Source: Jaapia argillacea MUCL 33604
Lineage: Eukaryota; Basidiomycota; Agaricomycetes; Jaapiales; Jaapiaceae
Direction: 5' to 3'
NCBI GenBank assembly: GCA_000697665.1
Contig: KL197717.1
Coordinates: 768,953-832,952 of the forward strand
Length of the DNA stretch: 64,000 nt
The notes under the pieces were generated by a model. That model was not told where the DNA came from and did no database searches. It was given only the letters and a program-made list of their open reading frames with translations. Position numbers and translations under genes: made by a program. Positions 24,617-36,969 of this stretch are shown piece after piece. Each line of letters opens with the position of its first letter. The first letter of the stretch is position 1.

Positions 24617-26154
24617 CTAGTGTCGGCAATCCAAGACCATACGACCGGCGATCTTGCCTTCTTCCATCCCCTCGAAGACTCTACAAAGAATGGAGAGGAT
24701 AGTTTGTCAGTGACGAGTGCGTGAGAGATAAGATGACGACGTACTCCTTGAGGTCGGCCAAGGGGCGCAGAGCGAAGTGTACCTTGACGCCACCACGAGC
24801 GGCGATATCCAAAGCCTCAACGGCATCCTGGCGGTTTCTACCAAAGATATAAGGATGTGCCACAAAGCAAAAAGATGTATAAGATGACATACCCAACATA
24901 CGATCCCAAAATTTGGATGGCTTTGAAGACCGTGAAGAAGATCGAGGCGTTCAAAGAGGCAGACCCTGGGAGGCCGACGGCCATCAAGGTTCCTCCAGGA
25001 CGAAGATAATCGACGGCTTGCTCATAACCGGTGCTCTGCGCGTCAATAAAGGTATTGTGTTAGTTTCATTGAAGTCGATCTTAAGAAGGTGAAGCTACTG
25101 ACTGAAGCAGCAGTGACGACGGCAGAGTGTGCTCCTCCACCAGTAGCAGCCACGATATCACCGACTAAGTCCTTGGTCTCCTTGAAATCGATCCACTTCT
25201 CAGCACCAAGCTTCAAGCACAACTGCTTCTTCTCTTCTCCAGAGTCTACGGGCGGTAATTGAGCGATTGGGGTTTAGAACAGTGATCACGACTTACCGAC
25301 AGCGACAACGCGAAGTCCTTTCGCGACGGCATATTGAATGGCTGGAAGCGACGATGACTGAGCTAGAGTCGTCAAAAACTGGGAATGAGGTGACTTACCA
25401 AGATGTCCGAGACCTCCTCCGGCACCTGGGAGGACGATCCAGTCTCCGATGTTAGTTTGACTGTATTTGATTGCGCGGTAGACAGTGACACCCTGATTGA
25501 TTGTAGCGTTAGAAGAGATATGACGCGTGAAGGAATACACACTTACAGCACAAAGGATGGAAGCGGCGTCAGCGCTGGGGAGGGCTTCGGGGATAAGAGA
25601 GACGTGGTTCACGAAGGACACCTGGGAAATCGAAGTTAAGGCACGCTGCAGTAAACTCCGTGAACCTCACGCACCACATATTGAGAGAATGTGCCATCGA
25701 CGGTGTAACCGCTGAGTTGGGCGTTCGCGCAGCCTGGGAACGTACCAATCTATCAACATAGTCCAAACTCAGGCATGTAGGGTTACTCACATTGCTCAAG
25801 TCCCTTGCGGCACGACTCGCACCGTAAGCACGAGTTGGCCAACCACTTGATCCCGACGCGATCACCGAGCTTGACAGGGGATCCGGTGGTATGTTCGCCA
25901 ATAGCAACGACGATGCCAACACCTTCGTGACCGCCGATAAGAGGGGTCATGGGAGGGATGGGCCAGTCGCCTTGCTTGGCGTGAAGATCAGTATGGCAGA
26001 CACCGGTGTACTCTATTTTGACGAGACATTCGCCGGGAGCGAGCTCAGAGGGCTGCTTGACGGGATGGTTGGTCCTGATTTCGATGGCGGCCCCAGTAGT
26101 CTCGACGACAGCGGCCGTCTGAACTTGGGGGATCTCGAAGGTGGTGGCTGACAT
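24617..26154 (-). CDS. Zinc-dependent alcohol dehydrogenase (medium chain)
   Basis: NAD(P)-dependent alcohol dehydrogenase of the ADH1 type, cytosolic, interconverting ethanol and acetaldehyde or related alcohols. Start chosen at 26154 (MSATTFEIPQ) because upstream in-frame codons lack family similarity. Motifs in order: catalytic zinc ligands in YTGVCHTDLHAKQGDW and GGHEGVG, structural zinc cysteines CLRCESCRKGLEQC, SGYTVDGTFSQY, Rossmann GAGGGLGHLAIQYA, the segment CLKLGAEKWIDFKET, LRPGGTLMAVGLPG, and the C-terminal exon VFEGMEEGKIAGRMVLDCRH ending in TAG at 24617-24619. Roughly eight exons, introns 50-60 nt. All zinc ligands are visible. A strong candidate for a highly expressed fermentation gene. 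Confidence 0.93.
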
Positions 26155-27890
26155 GATATAAGATGAGGTGATCCTTGGTGAGGAAGAAAGGCTTGCTTTG
26201 AGGTTTGCTGGAGAGAAAGACGCTGTTGGAGAGCCTGCTTTTATAGGCTTTCGCAAACTCGGATCGTTCACCGTGACGAGTGGATAGTAGAGAAGTCTAT
26301 GTCAAGACCACATGTCTAGAACAGATTGGCATATGCCTGGCGATGATGCTCGAACGGTGGTTGACTCGAAACTGCCGTTGGTGTCGAGGCTCAGGCCCTC
26401 AGAGCGTGTCATAATCGTCGAGATAAGTCTGGGTCGTCTTGTCGTCTGTGTCAGCGAATGAGAATTATGCAGATGATTTTCCGCAGGCTTCATTCAAGAT
26501 AGCCACGGAAGCACTTGTTGCCGTTTCGCGATGGTGACCTGCATAGGCTCCTTGTTAGTGCAGATGAAGGGCGAAGTCCAGAACACACGGGGCTCATCGT
26601 TGGCACACGTTTCTCATAATAGCTTGCTGATAGCGCTTGGATAGCGCTCAAAGAATAGCCTTCTGGAGACTTTGGTAAGTTTGGAAAGTGGGTGTGCAGC
26701 AATGGCCGAGTCTCGACCATCGAGAGATGTTTCGACGCGTACCGCCGTGTAAAAAGGGGTGCCAGTTTTTCCCAGACCCACATAGGAGTGTGTAGATATC
26801 CTGGGTCTTGTGGTCGTCAAATCTTCGACTTTCAACATGGTCAACTCCAGGCGTTATGGCAAAAAAGCGTTATGGTGGCGATTCCTTGAGTTGGCCGTCT
26901 CAGATCTGAGATCTTATCTTGACGCGAAGTCACACAATACAACATGTGACCCTGTGACCGTGACCTCGGCCTGCATGGCGTCGGCTGCGCCAGTCATCGA
27001 GAGTTGGAACCGTCCACAATGCCAACTTCCCATTTTACCGCCTTCATTTTCGCCAAGCCCAAGGCTTTCGTCCGCTCTGTACTCAGACCCTCCGCAGAAT
27101 GTGAGCCCCAAGCTTGCCCCAACTGACGCCTCATCCACGCCCTTTTCGATGTCATGCAAATCTCGTCTTACGTTTGCGCAAATGGTTTCAGAGCACGGAT
27201 GCTGTGGTGGTGAGGTGCAAGCTTACAGTACACCTCGCCTTCGGAAGGCATAGTTGGTTCAACTTGGCTGTCCCACCGAGCAGTTTTCCAAGATCCCTTT
27301 GTTGGAATGATTGGCTAGTGGATCCTTCGTTACCTTTCTGCTGATGCCTTGCTTCGTTCCTTTGTGTCTCTTTGGGCTTGTGAGATTGTCCATACAGCTT
27401 CGTGAATCTGTAGCCCTTTGGTCGTCTCCTTGTGCCGGATTTGGCCACCCAGCGCTTGTGGTTACTCCATTGGGAGAGTGGACTTGAGGTGGGCCGGTGG
27501 ACGCGAGCGTTGCACCTTCAGAACCTTCTCCTTGGATTTGCTTGGGTGCCCATTTCTTCCTGGCAGTTCATCGTGATTGATTGTGCGCTGGGTTATACTT
27601 TCATTCCCAAGACACCGAACTTATACCTTACAGCGAAGCACTGCGAATTCGCACTGCAAAGTTCTCTCATACACATGGTGAGAGGACATCAAACCTTGAA
27701 TCGCAAACTGGGACGACCCATTCTTCTCCTTCGATTGCTACTGCATCAAGTGTGCCTCACCAAAACGCTCGGGTTTCAGGGAACACCTATAAAGTTTACT
27801 CCTCGAGATGTTGGGATGCTCTCATTTTCACCCACCCTGTGATACGCGACGCTCATCTATTCCAGTCATTTCCTGCCCGGCGCTTCGGAG
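26155..27890. other. Intergenic: ADH promoter to first membrane-family gene
   Basis: About 1.7 kb marking the change from housekeeping genes to the expanded membrane-protein family. No supported gene. Parts of 27190-27890 faintly resemble the regions upstream of copies B and D (around 31340-31990 and 41430-41970), consistent with a shared ancestral upstream region. Confidence 0.4.
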
Positions 27891-29603
27891 ATGGTCGACT
27901 GGCAATCCCCTGCAGAGATAAAGGCGGATAGTGGTATGTCTCAGTTCCCATCCGCGTCTGGGTATGCATTGACGCCAGCTCGTGTGCAGTCGCGTTTGCC
28001 AACGTCATGCACGCCCTGCTTGGTCTGTACCTGTGAGGACCCTTTCTGAGGTACTTGGCGACCTTTGACCGTGTCGCCCCAGATGGGAATTTTGTTCATC
28101 GATGTCGTTTGACTTGGACTACATTAGAGGCAGAAAGACATTTCATTGGCCATTGGTACTTCCGCTTCTCTTTCCTTCGGACACAGGAAACTGATGTCCC
28201 TTCGAAGATCTTCTACTTTGCCAACCGATATCTCATGTTATTCACGCTGGTCGGGATGTAAGTCTTTCATCATTCACCCAGTGCTCATGAGTCGTCGAAC
28301 AATGTATTTTTGTCTCTTTAGAACAGTCTCATTGAATGTGACGGCGTAGGTCACTTCCTTTCGAGTTGAGATGATCACTCACGACACCTCCAGACCAATA
28401 AACTGCCAGGCTCTGTACACCTTTAATCAGTTTTGTGGGACCGCGACTATTGGTTTGGCGAGCATCAACCTATCGATTCGAACGTGAGTGCTCTCGAGAA
28501 TCATCATCCTACCACTAAAGACTAAGATGGTACTTTCGATCATCCAGGATGTTTCTGTGGTTGCAGAAGTGGTACATTGTTGGCCCACTCGTGGTTATCA
28601 TCATAGGTCACTGGTCGATCCTCCTACATGGTTTGTCGAAGACCTTTTTTTTTTTGATTCGACTGCTAAGTTGTGTGTTTCGTCCAGGTGTCTTGGTGGA
28701 GGCGGCATACTTCCCAGGCCAAGGTTGTGTCATCACAAAAGCGTCTGGCCCAATTATAGCGGCGGCCTTCGTTTACGCCATGGTGTTTGACTTCATAGTC
28801 CTACTCCTGACAGGAATTAGATTGGCCTTTCCAGTTGGAGGGAGCTCCATGCACCGTCGGAAGTCAAGGTTGACCAACTTGATTTTCACGGATGGGCTTA
28901 TCTATTTCTTTATTGCGTAAGTTTCTCTGGCTGAATATCTATTCGAAATTATGCCCTGACATAAATTGGCTGGTAGATTTTTGGCCAACTTGATCACAAC
29001 GGTAAGGATTTCTTGTTATGGACTGTATGTCCCACTGACCAACCCGGCCTACTTTAGACTTTCATTCTTCTCGACTTGAATCCTATAATGAGTGTCATCA
29101 CCAACGTCCCCGCAGCTATGGCGTCGACGGTATGTCGTCTCTGACCTGCTTTTCCTATGCGTGTCCCCATGATGTTTGTATTCTAGATTGTTGCCACACG
29201 CGTCGTTCGTCGTTTGAGAGACTTTTCAAGCCAAAACGGTGAAGCCTTTCTGTACGCCCACCATTTTGCTTCCTATTATCAGTGCTCATTCGCAACCTTT
29301 GCACTACAGCTCGACCCAAATGTCCCCTTCCGGTGCTAGGATCGACGTGCCCCCACAACCCGTTGCAACCATGGTGTTTGTTAGTCAACATAGCGATAGC
29401 GTTCACATTCCGGTTTGCACCCCCTCATCTTCCTTCCGAACGATCAACTCATGATCCTCACGGATATCAAGTTGGAGACGTTTTCACGAACAGGGCACGC
29501 CGACGAGTCCTTGGACGGCGATGCGGCTGAGAGAGGTCTCAAGATGAACCAATATGACCCCGAGTCGCGCATCAACAAGCCACATGTCGAGCCCAACATT
29601 TGA
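27891..29603 (+). CDS. Agaricomycete multi-TM membrane protein, copy A
   Basis: Uncharacterised integral membrane protein of a family common in mushroom fungi. ATG 27891 reads MVDWQSPAEIKADSG, then spliced exons VAFANVMHALLGLYL, WEFCSSMSFDLDYIRGRK, IFYFANRYLMLFTLVGI, VSLNVT, INCQALYTFNQFCGTATIGL, the long exon with WYIVGPLVVIIIGHWSILLH, IIAAAFVYAMVFDFIVLLLT and NLIFTDGLIYFFIA, then FLANLITT, a segment with LDLNPIMS, and IVATRVVRRLRDFSSQ. About seven hydrophobic segments are visible. A hydrophilic tail ends at TGA 29603 (RINKPHVEPNI). All exon phases fit and no stop is seen. It has an intron at 28631-28687 that copies B, C and D lack. Function unknown; receptor-like topology is an inference only. 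Confidence 0.8.
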
Positions 29604-30217
29604 GGCATCAACATACAATCCAATCATGACTGTGAGTTTTCTTTGACGACTCGAGGTCCATTCAGTGTTGGAGCTTACTTGGATCCCGAAGTTACCGAGT
29701 GCTTGAAATCACTCAATCACGTCAGCATAGAGAACAGTGCGAAGCGATCGAGGACAGTAAATGGCGTGCGTCCTTGCTGATCCTCCTGTCATCCGGCTGA
29801 GTACGCTGTGGGGTTATACGCGTCCCTTCAGCCGAGTAGCCTGAGCTCCCCGAGCTCAATACTACTAGTAGTATCATCAGGGCGAAAGATGACCACTTGC
29901 ATAGGCCTCTATAGATACGCCTTTCAGTTTGTTCCAAGGAGTAGCTACCAGTGTCCAAATGGTACTCGCCTGGTCGGTCCAAAATGCGGGACTGAGTGTT
30001 CAAATAGGCATGATCAGGCAGCGTCAGAGATTGAAGACTCACAAGATGGTCTGGTGCGGGAGCTTTTGAAATTCAATTATTCCATCGCTCCTCAAGTCCT
30101 CGCCAGGTTCAATGGAACATGTGTGCGATCATCCACTAAGATTTGTTTGTCTATGCTCGCGAATGGGATGTTCTGGGTATTTCGTGCTCGTCTCGATTGT
30201 ATGCCACCCTCAACATA
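29604..30217. other. Spacer downstream of copy A
   Basis: About 600 bp with no supported gene. Ends where the tandemly duplicated segment begins (30218). Open frames on the minus strand have no recognisable features. Confidence 0.4.
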
Positions 30218-33158
30218 GTCGGGCAGTTTTTATGGTATCGACGGACCAAAGTAGTCATGCGCTCTCCCGAAACGCACAAAACTTCCCCGAACTGGGAGCT
30301 GGCGAGGCTCAGTTGAGCGTTCATATGGTATGTTGTCTCCTTGCCATGACGTGGCCACCTTGTGTGCTGTTCGCATATGCAGAGCGGACTGCGAGTTCCG
30401 CCTTTTGATGACTCCCTGGTCCTCTTTCACTCCACTTGGTGCGATTCATGTTTCCGCCCACTCTGAAATGCCTTGGAAGCTGCTTCTATCCTTCTTTATA
30501 TCACGATGAGGATATCCCTTGAGCTTGGTCTCAACGATATCCTTCTGGGTGCGAATTCTGCTACTATCGCGATACCACTTATGCTCTCTATTAAGGAATC
30601 AGGGTGCATCCGGATGGATTCAATTCTGTTTCTTTTGAGTTGACCTGCCTCCCTCTTTGTTTTTTCATCGTCATTACTAAACAGCTCAGTTGTGTCTGGA
30701 GACAGGTCATGCGGTGTGGCGGGATATAGATAGGAATAAGGAATGATCTGCGGGTTGTGTCCCTCCGGATCTTTCGTAGCACGGTGACATTATGAGAAAT
30801 GGCTGACAATATGAACCAAGCCGCGACGCTTTAGGGTGCGTAATCCTTGTACCGTTGTTTCTCTCAGATTCAACGTGTTTCTCATCATCAATGTTGGATC
30901 ATCGTGTAGATCAGATGCAACTTTATCGACAACCCAACCTTTGTCATTAATTTCATCACCCGATCATCGCACAATCGATCAAAGTCCGTTGTCGTGAATT
31001 GGAGCGCTTCGAATTGGCGCCCGAAGCATACCAAGAGTCGTGATTACTGACAGAAGGTGTTCAACACTGACAGCGTGTCGAATTTCAGGCAAGGTCACCA
31101 ATCGCTCTCGTGGTTCTCATCAGCGAGACTCGATACCTCATTCCGGTTTTCCTCTCTTGGAACCTTCCCTCGTGCGCACAGGCGCTATGCATGTTATATA
31201 TTTTCTGCTGTGTTGCCGCCACATTTCCACGGGTTCAGCTAGCTTGGACTCACGCCTTTACAGATTGTGAGCCCCATCCCTCCCGTCCATTTTTAACGCT
31301 TAATGAGAATCTCGTTGCAGTATAGTGGTTTCGGAACGCAGGTGCTGTGATGTGGGAGTACAAGCTTTACTCGGGCCTCCGCAACAGCAGCGAGAGCCTC
31401 CCTCCAGCGCTTGTCCCAGGTTGCTTTGGGCCGTGGAGTCTTTGGATGGATTCTAGGTTACCCTGTCTGTTTGGCCCCCTCGTTCCCTTTACACAGGTCA
31501 CCGCTGATTAACTATATTTGGGAAGAAGGATGATCTGCGCGCCTTCGAACACCCAAACTGGGATGCTTTCGGCATGTCATGGTTCTACTCATTTCTCTCA
31601 GGCTCGAGGCACATCTCATCGTCACTTGACATGAGTGTTGAACAAGGCATCAAAGTTCGTTGTTACGAAAGTCTCTGAGTTGACACCTAACGCATGTCAC
31701 GAAGGGCCGTCTGGATGGCATCATATACTGTTGGACACCGACAGCGTGTCGAATAGCGGCAAGGACACCCATCCTTCTCTTGCCTCTTATCAGCGATACT
31801 TTAAACCACATCCCGGGTTTCCTTTCTGGGAAGCCGTATCTCCAACCAGGTCCGCAAAATCTCCCCTCGTGGTCACTGTAGGCGCCAGCTTGAACCCTTA
31901 TAAAGCCGGCATAGAGTTCTGATGATTCTCATTTCCACCTCGTTTAGAACGCCGCGAGACTGCCTTGTGTTCCCTTCCGTCCAGGCGTTGAAATGGTCGA
32001 CTGGCAATCACCTGAGGAGATAGCGAGAGATGGCGGTAAGGGTTGTTCCCACCACAACGGTCCATAATGTATTGACGCCTTCCATTCGCAGTTGTGTTTG
32101 CGAACTTCATGCATCTACTCCTCGGCTTGTATCTGTGAGCACAGATTTCCGAGGTGTGCGATAATCTTTGACACCCTCCTAGTTGGGAGTTCTGTATTTC
32201 TCTGCCCTTTGACTGGGACTACATAAGAGGTAAACGGGTGTTTCGTTGGCCCATGGTAGCTAGGTCCTCTTCTCCGCCAGAGCTATGCACTTATGTGTCA
32301 TCAAGACCTTCTACTTCGCCAACCGTTATCTCCTGCTATTTGTGCTGGTCGGAATGTAGGTCCTTCATCTTCATCACTTGCGAGCTGCTTAACAAGGCTT
32401 TCTCTCTAGAGTAGTCTCGTTGAACGTCACGGCGTGAGTCATTTTCTTTCAGTTTAGACGGTCATTCACCGTGCCTCCAGACCAATAAACTGCCAAGCTT
32501 TGTACACATTCAATCAGTTTTGTGGTAATGCGACGATTGGCTTGGCCAGCATCAACCTCTCCATCAGAACGTGAGTGCCCTCGATGATCACCAGCCCCCA
32601 ACTAAAGTGTGCCTTGGACCACCAGGATGTTTTTGTGGCTACGAAAATGGTATATCGTCGGCCCCCTCGTCGTCATTATCATAGGTCACTGGTCGATCCT
32701 CATGCACGGTGTTCTATTGAAGGCGGCCTACTTTCCGGGCCAGGGTTGTGTCGTCACGGAAGCATCTGGTCCAATAATCGCAGCGGCCTTCGTTTATGCC
32801 ATGGCATTCGACTTCATTGTCCTTATCTTGACCGGGATTCGTTTGACGTTTCCGGCCCGTAGGAGATCTATGGGTCAGGAGGCAACCCTGACCCGTTTGA
32901 TCTTCACCGATGGGCTGATATACTTCTTGATTGCGTAAGTTGGCCCCCTCGCCTGATCTCCGCTGGCAAATTATTCTCTGACATACATGTACTCACAGGT
33001 TTTTGGCCAACCTGATCACAACGGCAAGAAACCTCTTTTTTCATGACCATGTTGGTCTTCAATTTGCTTATAGACTTTCGTTCTTCTCGACCTAAATCCC
33101 ATTATGTCGGTAATCACCAATGTACCGGCAGCCATGGCCTCGACGGTACATATTTTCA
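30218..33158 (+). repeat. Tandem duplication unit 1 (contains copy B)
   Basis: This segment aligns in the same orientation with 40409-43158. The match begins abruptly at GTCGGGCAGTTTTTATGG here and GTCGAGCAGTCTTTATGG there, includes the gene-free upstream kilobase (for example the run around 31040-31110 versus 41150-41250) and continues through the membrane-protein gene to just after the exon ending AAMAST. Copy 1 is the longer, with small indels between the two. The first 1.8 kb of the unit holds no gene and is probably promoter and older duplicated sequence. Confidence 0.75.
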
Positions 33159-33602
33159 ACCCTGCCACCTGCTCGTACAGTGTATACTTACATAATGCTT
33201 AAATTATAGATCGTTGCCACTCGAGTGGTTCGTCGTTTGAAGAATTTTTCAAGCCAAAGCTCGGAAGTCTTTGTGTATGACCACAATCTTCTCCATAGTA
33301 TTGGTGCTAACCCATAACATTCGGCTGCAGCTCCAAACGGAGATGCCCGCCCGTTTACGGGATCGGAGTACATCCTCAATCCCTTACCACAATGGTATTC
33401 ATGGATCGACATAGCAATAATATAAACATACCGGTTCGCTCCTTCGTCTCCTATCTGAATGCACAAGTTATTGATTCTTGTGGATTTCAAGCTGGACACG
33501 TTTTCAGGAACAGGACACGTCAACGAGTCCCTGGACTGTGATGAGCCTGGCAAAGGTGTAAGGATCGGTCTGTGTGATGTCGAGTCGCATCACCAAGAAT
33601 AA
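31993..33602 (+). CDS. Agaricomycete multi-TM membrane protein, copy B
   Basis: Paralogue of copy A with the same exon plan minus one intron. ATG 31993 gives MVDWQSPEEIARDGG; later exons WEFCISLPFDWDYIRGKRVF, TFYFANRYLLLFVLVGI, VVSLNVTA, WYIVGPLVVIIIGHWSILMH, VLLKAAYFPGQGCVVTEASG, IIAAAFVYAMAFDFIVLILT, LIFTDGLIYFLIA, FLANLITT, TFVLLDLNPIMSVITNVPAA and IVATRVVRRLKNFSSQ. The tail ends in TAA at 33600-33602. The intron after FLANLITT starts with GC (33024) rather than GT. No stop or frameshift was found in the coding exons, so it is probably functional. It lies within tandem unit 1 and shares its upstream region with copy D. Confidence 0.8.
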
Positions 33603-34321
33603 TTAGAGCATAACGCACCTTGAATCAACACCTCAGATAATAGATGGTCGTCGGTTCGAAATTCTTCCAGCTGAATTGTCTGTGGGCACTGGGCCCACTG
33701 ATTGCCACTTCGGGGTGTCACCGTATGGGCGGGAATAAGTATTGAGCCCGTCAAGCCAACTCGCCGAAGCATTGAATCATCCCAAACAAGTGGGGATTGC
33801 TGGTACCCTGGCGTCGAAGCCTGCGTTTCTATATCGCACATCTTGCTTCTGACCGATCCGTTGCAGAGCGTCGTGCTCGATTCACAGTGGCACACCGCGT
33901 ACAGCCAATCATGCTGCCTTCCGGAAGTATATCGCATATATTGAACGCCGTTTAGCGACAGCATATTTGATCGTCGGTATAGTATTCTCGCTGGGCGTAG
34001 CCCAGGCCTTAGGGCCATTCATCGATGAACGAGTCTTGTGTTTTCTCTGGACACATGCCTCATACTTCTGAGGTTAGCCTGATCATTTTCACGTCCCGTA
34101 TGGTTAAAACCCTAACCTCATCCTCCCAACGTCATCCTTATATAGAATTTAGAATGAGTGGCAGATGCTCTGGAAGTCGCCGATCACGAGTCGAATGTAA
34201 TTTCGACCCGGATTGCGTATATGCGTCGATCATCATGCACCATGTCACATAAGAATGCAACTGTTGTCAACCAAATCCCTCGATGCGCTGGCTGATTGGC
34301 GAGGATTCACTCCTGCAAAGG
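33603..34321. other. Spacer between copy B and DUF6534 gene
   Basis: About 720 bp. One plus-strand frame near 33925-34072 encodes a hydrophobic stretch (AYLIVGIVFSLGVAQALGPF) after a basic segment, resembling a single membrane helix, but I found no start or convincing splice partner, so it is not called. The last part is the presumed promoter of the DUF6534 gene. Confidence 0.35.
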
Positions 34322-36198
34322 ATGCCACTCCCCGATCTCCTGTGCGAGTGTTTTGGCCCGTGGACCTCCATTCTCGACTAATTTTGTGATTTTTTTGGGC
34401 ATAGCCTTGGCCCTATCTTCGTCGGTGAGTTATTGGGCTGGAAACCTTCGAGCTGAGCGCTACTTACGACACACACCCCATCATAGGGACAATTTTAAAT
34501 GTATTTCTCATGGGAGTTATGTGCGTTCAGTGTACACTGTACTTTACGACTTTCAAGCAGTAAGTGTGAAAACTTTCTCCTCTGCCTCATCAGCCACAAA
34601 TTACGTGACTGGTTCCGTCAGGGACAGGAAAGGCATCCAGCCACTGGTCAGTAACAATCCCCAGCATCTGTATCAAAATAACCACAGCCGACCCAGGTCT
34701 GGTCTCTACTCGTTGCCGATACAGTCAACACTGCATTTCTCGTTGCCGTGTTATATGGTGATGTTATCACAAATTTCGGTACGATTCATAGCCTGTTGAG
34801 AGACGTAGCTAACTATTGCACAATAGGCGACTTGAATGCGGCGGAACACACAACCTGGCGTACGTTAAGTTCTTGTTGCTTCCCCGAAGGTCCCTTGTTC
34901 ATGGAAGGATGTAGCCGCTACGGCTGGTCCTCTACTAAACGTAAGTAACCACTTTCTCGCCCAAGATGAAACCTGATGTTTCGCGAGAGCAGACCATTAT
35001 CGCGACTTGTGTTCAGTGCTTTTTTGCTCGGCGTGTCTATTTCCTTACGCCTCATCGGTGGGTTGTGATACCGATAGCGATAGGAATATCCTTGCAATTC
35101 GGTGCGTTTCGTCCTCCTTATACGCCTCTGACCTACAATTGCTGATGGCCCTACATATTGTCATTGCAGTCGGAGGGATCACCGTAACAATCATCTCTAA
35201 CCTGCTCCCGAATGTCGTCGAGTGGAACGAGCCACGAATGAAGATCCCTCTCATCACTAATGTTGCTCTTGGAGCAGTCGTAGATAGCTTAATTACCGCA
35301 ATTTTGACTTGGACTTTGGTGAGCAAGCGTTTTTCGCCTGTCCGAGTTTCTGGTTTGCTCATTGTTTGACGAGTAGAGGCAGAGTAGGACGGGAATCTCA
35401 ATCACCGACCATCTCGTGACAAAACTCATCCGACGTGGGTTTTCTCGCCCAATCTTTATGCCCAGCGTTCTAATGGGAGCGCATAGTGACTGTACAAACG
35501 GGGATGGTAACCACTGCAGTCGCCGTGATAGATTTGATTCTATTCCTATCATCTGTGCGTGTGTGCTCCTGGGGCGATCTTTTAACCTCATCTTCTCCTC
35601 TAGTCATATCCATTTCACCTCATCACAGGATTAATATTGGCTAAAGTACGCGCTACACGCCAGTATCGGATCTATTGCTACTTCCTGACGAGATGGAATG
35701 CAAAGGTTTACACGAACTCGTTGATGTCGACGCTCAACGCACGTATCATGATCAGTCGGAGCGACTATCGATCACAAGGGCGTGTTCTGACGGATGTTAA
35801 TTGGCCTTTTTCGAACGACGTTTATCCTGTTAGTCCTTTAGTCTCCGCTTCGTACTCTCTCTCGGCGCTTCACTTGCTGACTTCGCTGGGTAGACGGGAG
35901 GGGTATCAGGGATCCAGGTTGAAGTCACGACAGAGGTATCTCAACGGCTGGATGATTAGTACCACCGTAACTCTAACCCAACAATTCCAGGTTAACAACG
36001 AAGAATTTGAACTTGCACAGTCGAAACCTCGAATTGAACAGTCGGATTCAACGCGAGGTAACTCAAAGAGTAGGTATCATACAACCGGTGTATTCCTTTA
36101 TCTGATCCTGACCCTCCGCAGAACCTGCCGAAGATCTGACCGGCGTTGAAGCGGGTAGAAGTGGACGGTATTCTGTTCAGTTCGTCAATGCGGCGTAA
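34322..36198 (+). CDS. DUF6534-type seven-TM membrane protein
   Basis: Fungal DUF6534 family, abundant in Agaricomycetes, of unknown function. Spliced N-terminus from ATG 34322: MPLPDLLC joined to DLGPIFVGTILNVFLMGV, then CVQCTLYFTTFKQ. The next joins give GIQPLVWSLLVADTVNTAFL and VAVLYGDVITNFG, the family core. Then VQCFFARRVYFLTPHRW, VIPIAIGISLQF, the long exon GGITVTIISNLLPNV to DSLITAILTWTL, SRTGISITDHLVTKLI, RRIVTVQTGMVTTAVAVIDL and the hallmark end YCYFLTRWNAKVYTNSLMS / TLNAR. The C-terminal tail probably closes with FVNAA at TAA 36196-36198. Two internal junctions (around 34855-34915 and 35630-35660) are unresolved. Not related in sequence to the copy A-C family but similar in topology and sits inside their cluster. 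Confidence 0.78.
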
Positions 36199-36369
36199 CA
36201 TTTGGGAGGAGCCCGGCGAAGGTGTTGAACCTGAATTGGACACTGGTGGAAATTGTATTAGTACTTCTTTGTGGTATGATCTGACGTCGAAATCGTGACT
36301 AGGGGCCGTTGCGCGGTCGAGGCTATTCGGTGAAGAGATGAACGACTCGTAATAGATACAAAGATCTCC

Positions 36370-36909
36370 TCACAAAATGTCAGGGTAAATCGAGCACAAG
36401 ATACAGCTCTCTGAAGTTTGGACGCCTTGGAAAGGCGAGAACTTGTGACTCCGATGGGAAGAGAACCAGAGCCCATCAAAATGTGGAGGACATGCCAGAC
36501 CACTGGGTTTGAAAAGTTGACTAGAGGGCTGCAGCTGCAGATGTGCGAGACGCCAGGAGAGATTGCTTTTGTCTGAAACAGCTTGAACGGAGTCGTATGT
36601 GGCCAGAAATAGGGTGGAGGGGTTATGGGTTAGTTCCAGCAGCGTCATCACGCTCCGATCGAGAACGGCGAAGCGGGATACTTCATACCACTCGCCTGCC
36701 AGTGAGGTAGGTCGCGAGGGTCTTTCAGGATGCACTGCGAGGGATGCAAAACGGGATCTGAAACAACAAGGGGAGCGAAGATCTTCGAAGAGAGGAGTTA
36801 CGAAATACTTACTATGCAGCGTGAAGATGACTCCCACCTTGATGTCTTCGAACTGGTTCTCCCCGGCTGGCGCAGCGGTGGCAATCCTTTCCATGAGCGA
36901 TAATCTCAA
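36370..36909 (-). CDS. Hypothetical minus-strand gene fragment in left arm
   Basis: Open frame on the minus strand that can be improved by an intron near 36770-36823 (GTAAGT donor), giving MERIATAAPAGENQFEDIKV, GVIFTLH joined to RSRFASLAVHPERPSRPTSL. I recognise no domain. The homologous stretch in the right arm (48660-48925) keeps RSRFASLVVYPQGP but then loses the frame through indels. That argues either that this is a gene surviving in one arm only, or that it was never coding. Low confidence. Confidence 0.25.
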   Translation of the reverse strand: MRLSLMERIATAAPAGENQFEDIKVGVIFTLHSKYFVTPLFEDLRSPCCFRSRFASLAVHPERPSRPTSLAGEWYEVSRFAVLDRSVMTLLELTHNPSTLFLATYDSVQAVSDKSNLSWRLAHLQLQPSSQLFKPSGLACPPHFDGLWFSSHRSHKFSPFQGVQTSESCILCSIYPDIL

Positions 36910-36969
36910 ACCGCTCTTCCATGTATGCTACCTTATCAGGGCTGTGGACGAGGGGATTCAATCTCGATG

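Noticed and set aside
25891-26151. Plus-strand open frame of 86 codons over the ADH first exon
   Set aside because: Antisense shadow of the alcohol dehydrogenase, which has all zinc-ligand motifs.
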